A stretch of DNA of 5,357 bases from DHVE2 group archaeon (GTDB lineage: Archaea; Thermoplasmatota; Thermoplasmata; Thermoplasmatales; Aciduliprofundaceae). Both the position numbers and the translations under genes were made by a program. This document shows, one piece after another, positions 4,837 through 5,357 of this stretch; the first letter of the stretch is position 1; each line of letters starts with the position of its first letter. Location of the stretch: NCBI GenBank assembly GCA_026986135.1, contig JALSPD010000008.1, forward strand, positions 1-5,357. Reading direction: 5' to 3'. The notes beneath the pieces were generated by a model, which saw only the letters and a program-made list of their open reading frames with translations, was not told the origin of the DNA and did not search any database.

Positions 4837-5357
4837 TGTACCTCTTCCTCTCCCTTTTAATCATGTTTCTGGCGCTTCCCTTCGGATATTCCGCGTTTGT
4901 AATTTCGGCTGTGGTTGTATCCCTATTGATTTATCTTGAAATCAGAAAAATGCGGGTTTTTATGCTTGTACCCCTCTCTCTTCTCTCCATAATTTACCTT
5001 CCCCTTGCCCTTCTCACAGTCATTTATCTTCTCTGGATATCCAAAGACGAGCTTTTTATGCGGATTATATCATTCATCGCTGCTTTCGGAGTGTTTTTAA
5101 TCCTATTCCCTGTACTCTATCTGTTCGTGATATCTCCCCCTCTTGGCTTCTCATGGGATCTCGTGAATACCATTGTAACAAGCATGGTTGCAGCCACAAT
5201 AGCCACTCTAATAGGCCTTGGACTCTCACTTCCCCTCGGATACCTCCTTGCCAGAAGGAACTTTGCACTTCGTAGTTTTGTGGAGGGTGTGATTGATCTT
5301 CCAATAGTCATCCCTCACACTGTCGCTGGTATCATACTCCTGCTAGTATTTGGAAGC
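4833..5357 (+). CDS. wtpB: Tungstate/molybdate ABC transporter permease WtpB (3' partial, N-terminally extended)
   Basis: This is the membrane channel subunit that moves tungstate/molybdate from WtpA into the cytoplasm. The reading frame is open from the ATG at 4833 to the window edge (175 codons, no stop). Seen: the core begins near residue 77, with a hydrophobic segment (79-100), then SWDLVNTIVTSMVAATIATL (107-126), LSLPLGYLLARRNF (131-144) and VEGVIDLPIVIPHTVAGIIL (150-169). The DLPIVIPHTVAG block is strongly conserved in ModB/WtpB permeases. The EAA loop that contacts the ATPase lies beyond the window. Odd: residues 1-76 precede the usual start of the family and add about three or four hydrophobic segments (about 2-17, 20-36, 42-69). 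The ATGA overlap with wtpA and a GGAGGAG site favour the upstream start; a second ATG at 4836 follows directly. A shorter start at the ATG at 5058 would give a family-typical N-terminus but lacks an SD. wtpC should follow. Confidence 0.9.
   Translation, partial: MMYLFLSLLIMFLALPFGYSAFVISAVVVSLLIYLEIRKMRVFMLVPLSLLSIIYLPLALLTVIYLLWISKDELFMRIISFIAAFGVFLILFPVLYLFVISPPLGFSWDLVNTIVTSMVAATIATLIGLGLSLPLGYLLARRNFALRSFVEGVIDLPIVIPHTVAGIILLLVFGS

Noticed and set aside
5074..5311. Minus-strand open frames opposite wtpB
   Set aside because: They lie antisense to the conserved permease core (DLPIVIPHTVAG region), with no initiation signals or recognisable domains.

Overview
The window is archaeal, most likely from a euryarchaeon. 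Four things point there: an archaeal-type PilT/VirB11-like ATPase with a KH domain, a tungstate/molybdate ABC importer of the Wtp type, a tRNA-Leu gene with no encoded CCA, and A/T-rich TATA boxes about 25 bases upstream of the predicted transcription starts. Strong GGAGG(T) Shine-Dalgarno (SD) sites occur together with one apparently leaderless gene. The mix is reminiscent of Thermoplasmata/Aciduliprofundum-like or Thermococcales-like genomes, but I cannot fix the genus from the sequence alone.

Layout, left to right. (1) Plus strand, from before base 1 to 1369: the 3' part of a PIN-ATPase-KH protein whose N-terminal PIN domain lies outside the window. (2) Minus strand, 1351-1872: a CYTH-superfamily protein (class IV adenylate cyclase/thiamine-triphosphatase type), whose 3' end overlaps the ATPase gene convergently by 19 bases. 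(3) Minus strand, 1890-1974: tRNA-Leu(CAG), only 17 bases upstream of the CYTH start codon, so the two are probably co-transcribed. The TATA box of the tRNA sits over the last codons of the next gene. (4) Minus strand, 1998-3677: a 559-residue exported membrane protein of unknown function. It has a signal peptide, a large outer domain with seven N-glycosylation sequons and a Met/Gly-rich stretch, and four C-terminal membrane segments. (5) 3678-3849: a 172-base divergent promoter region. (6) Plus strand, 3850-4836: wtpA, the tungstate/molybdate-binding protein. (7) Plus strand, from 4833 past the right edge: the permease wtpB, translationally coupled through an ATGA overlap and carrying an unusual hydrophobic N-terminal extension. 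The ATPase subunit wtpC would be expected just beyond the window.

The only clear multi-gene functional unit is wtpAB, for uptake of tungstate and/or molybdate for pterin-cofactor enzymes. I see no mobile element, CRISPR array or defence locus. The points most worth a second look are the extended WtpB, a CGTTAT-N12-ATAACG inverted repeat over the predicted wtpA transcription start, the unknown Met-rich membrane protein, and the compact tRNA-CYTH arrangement.
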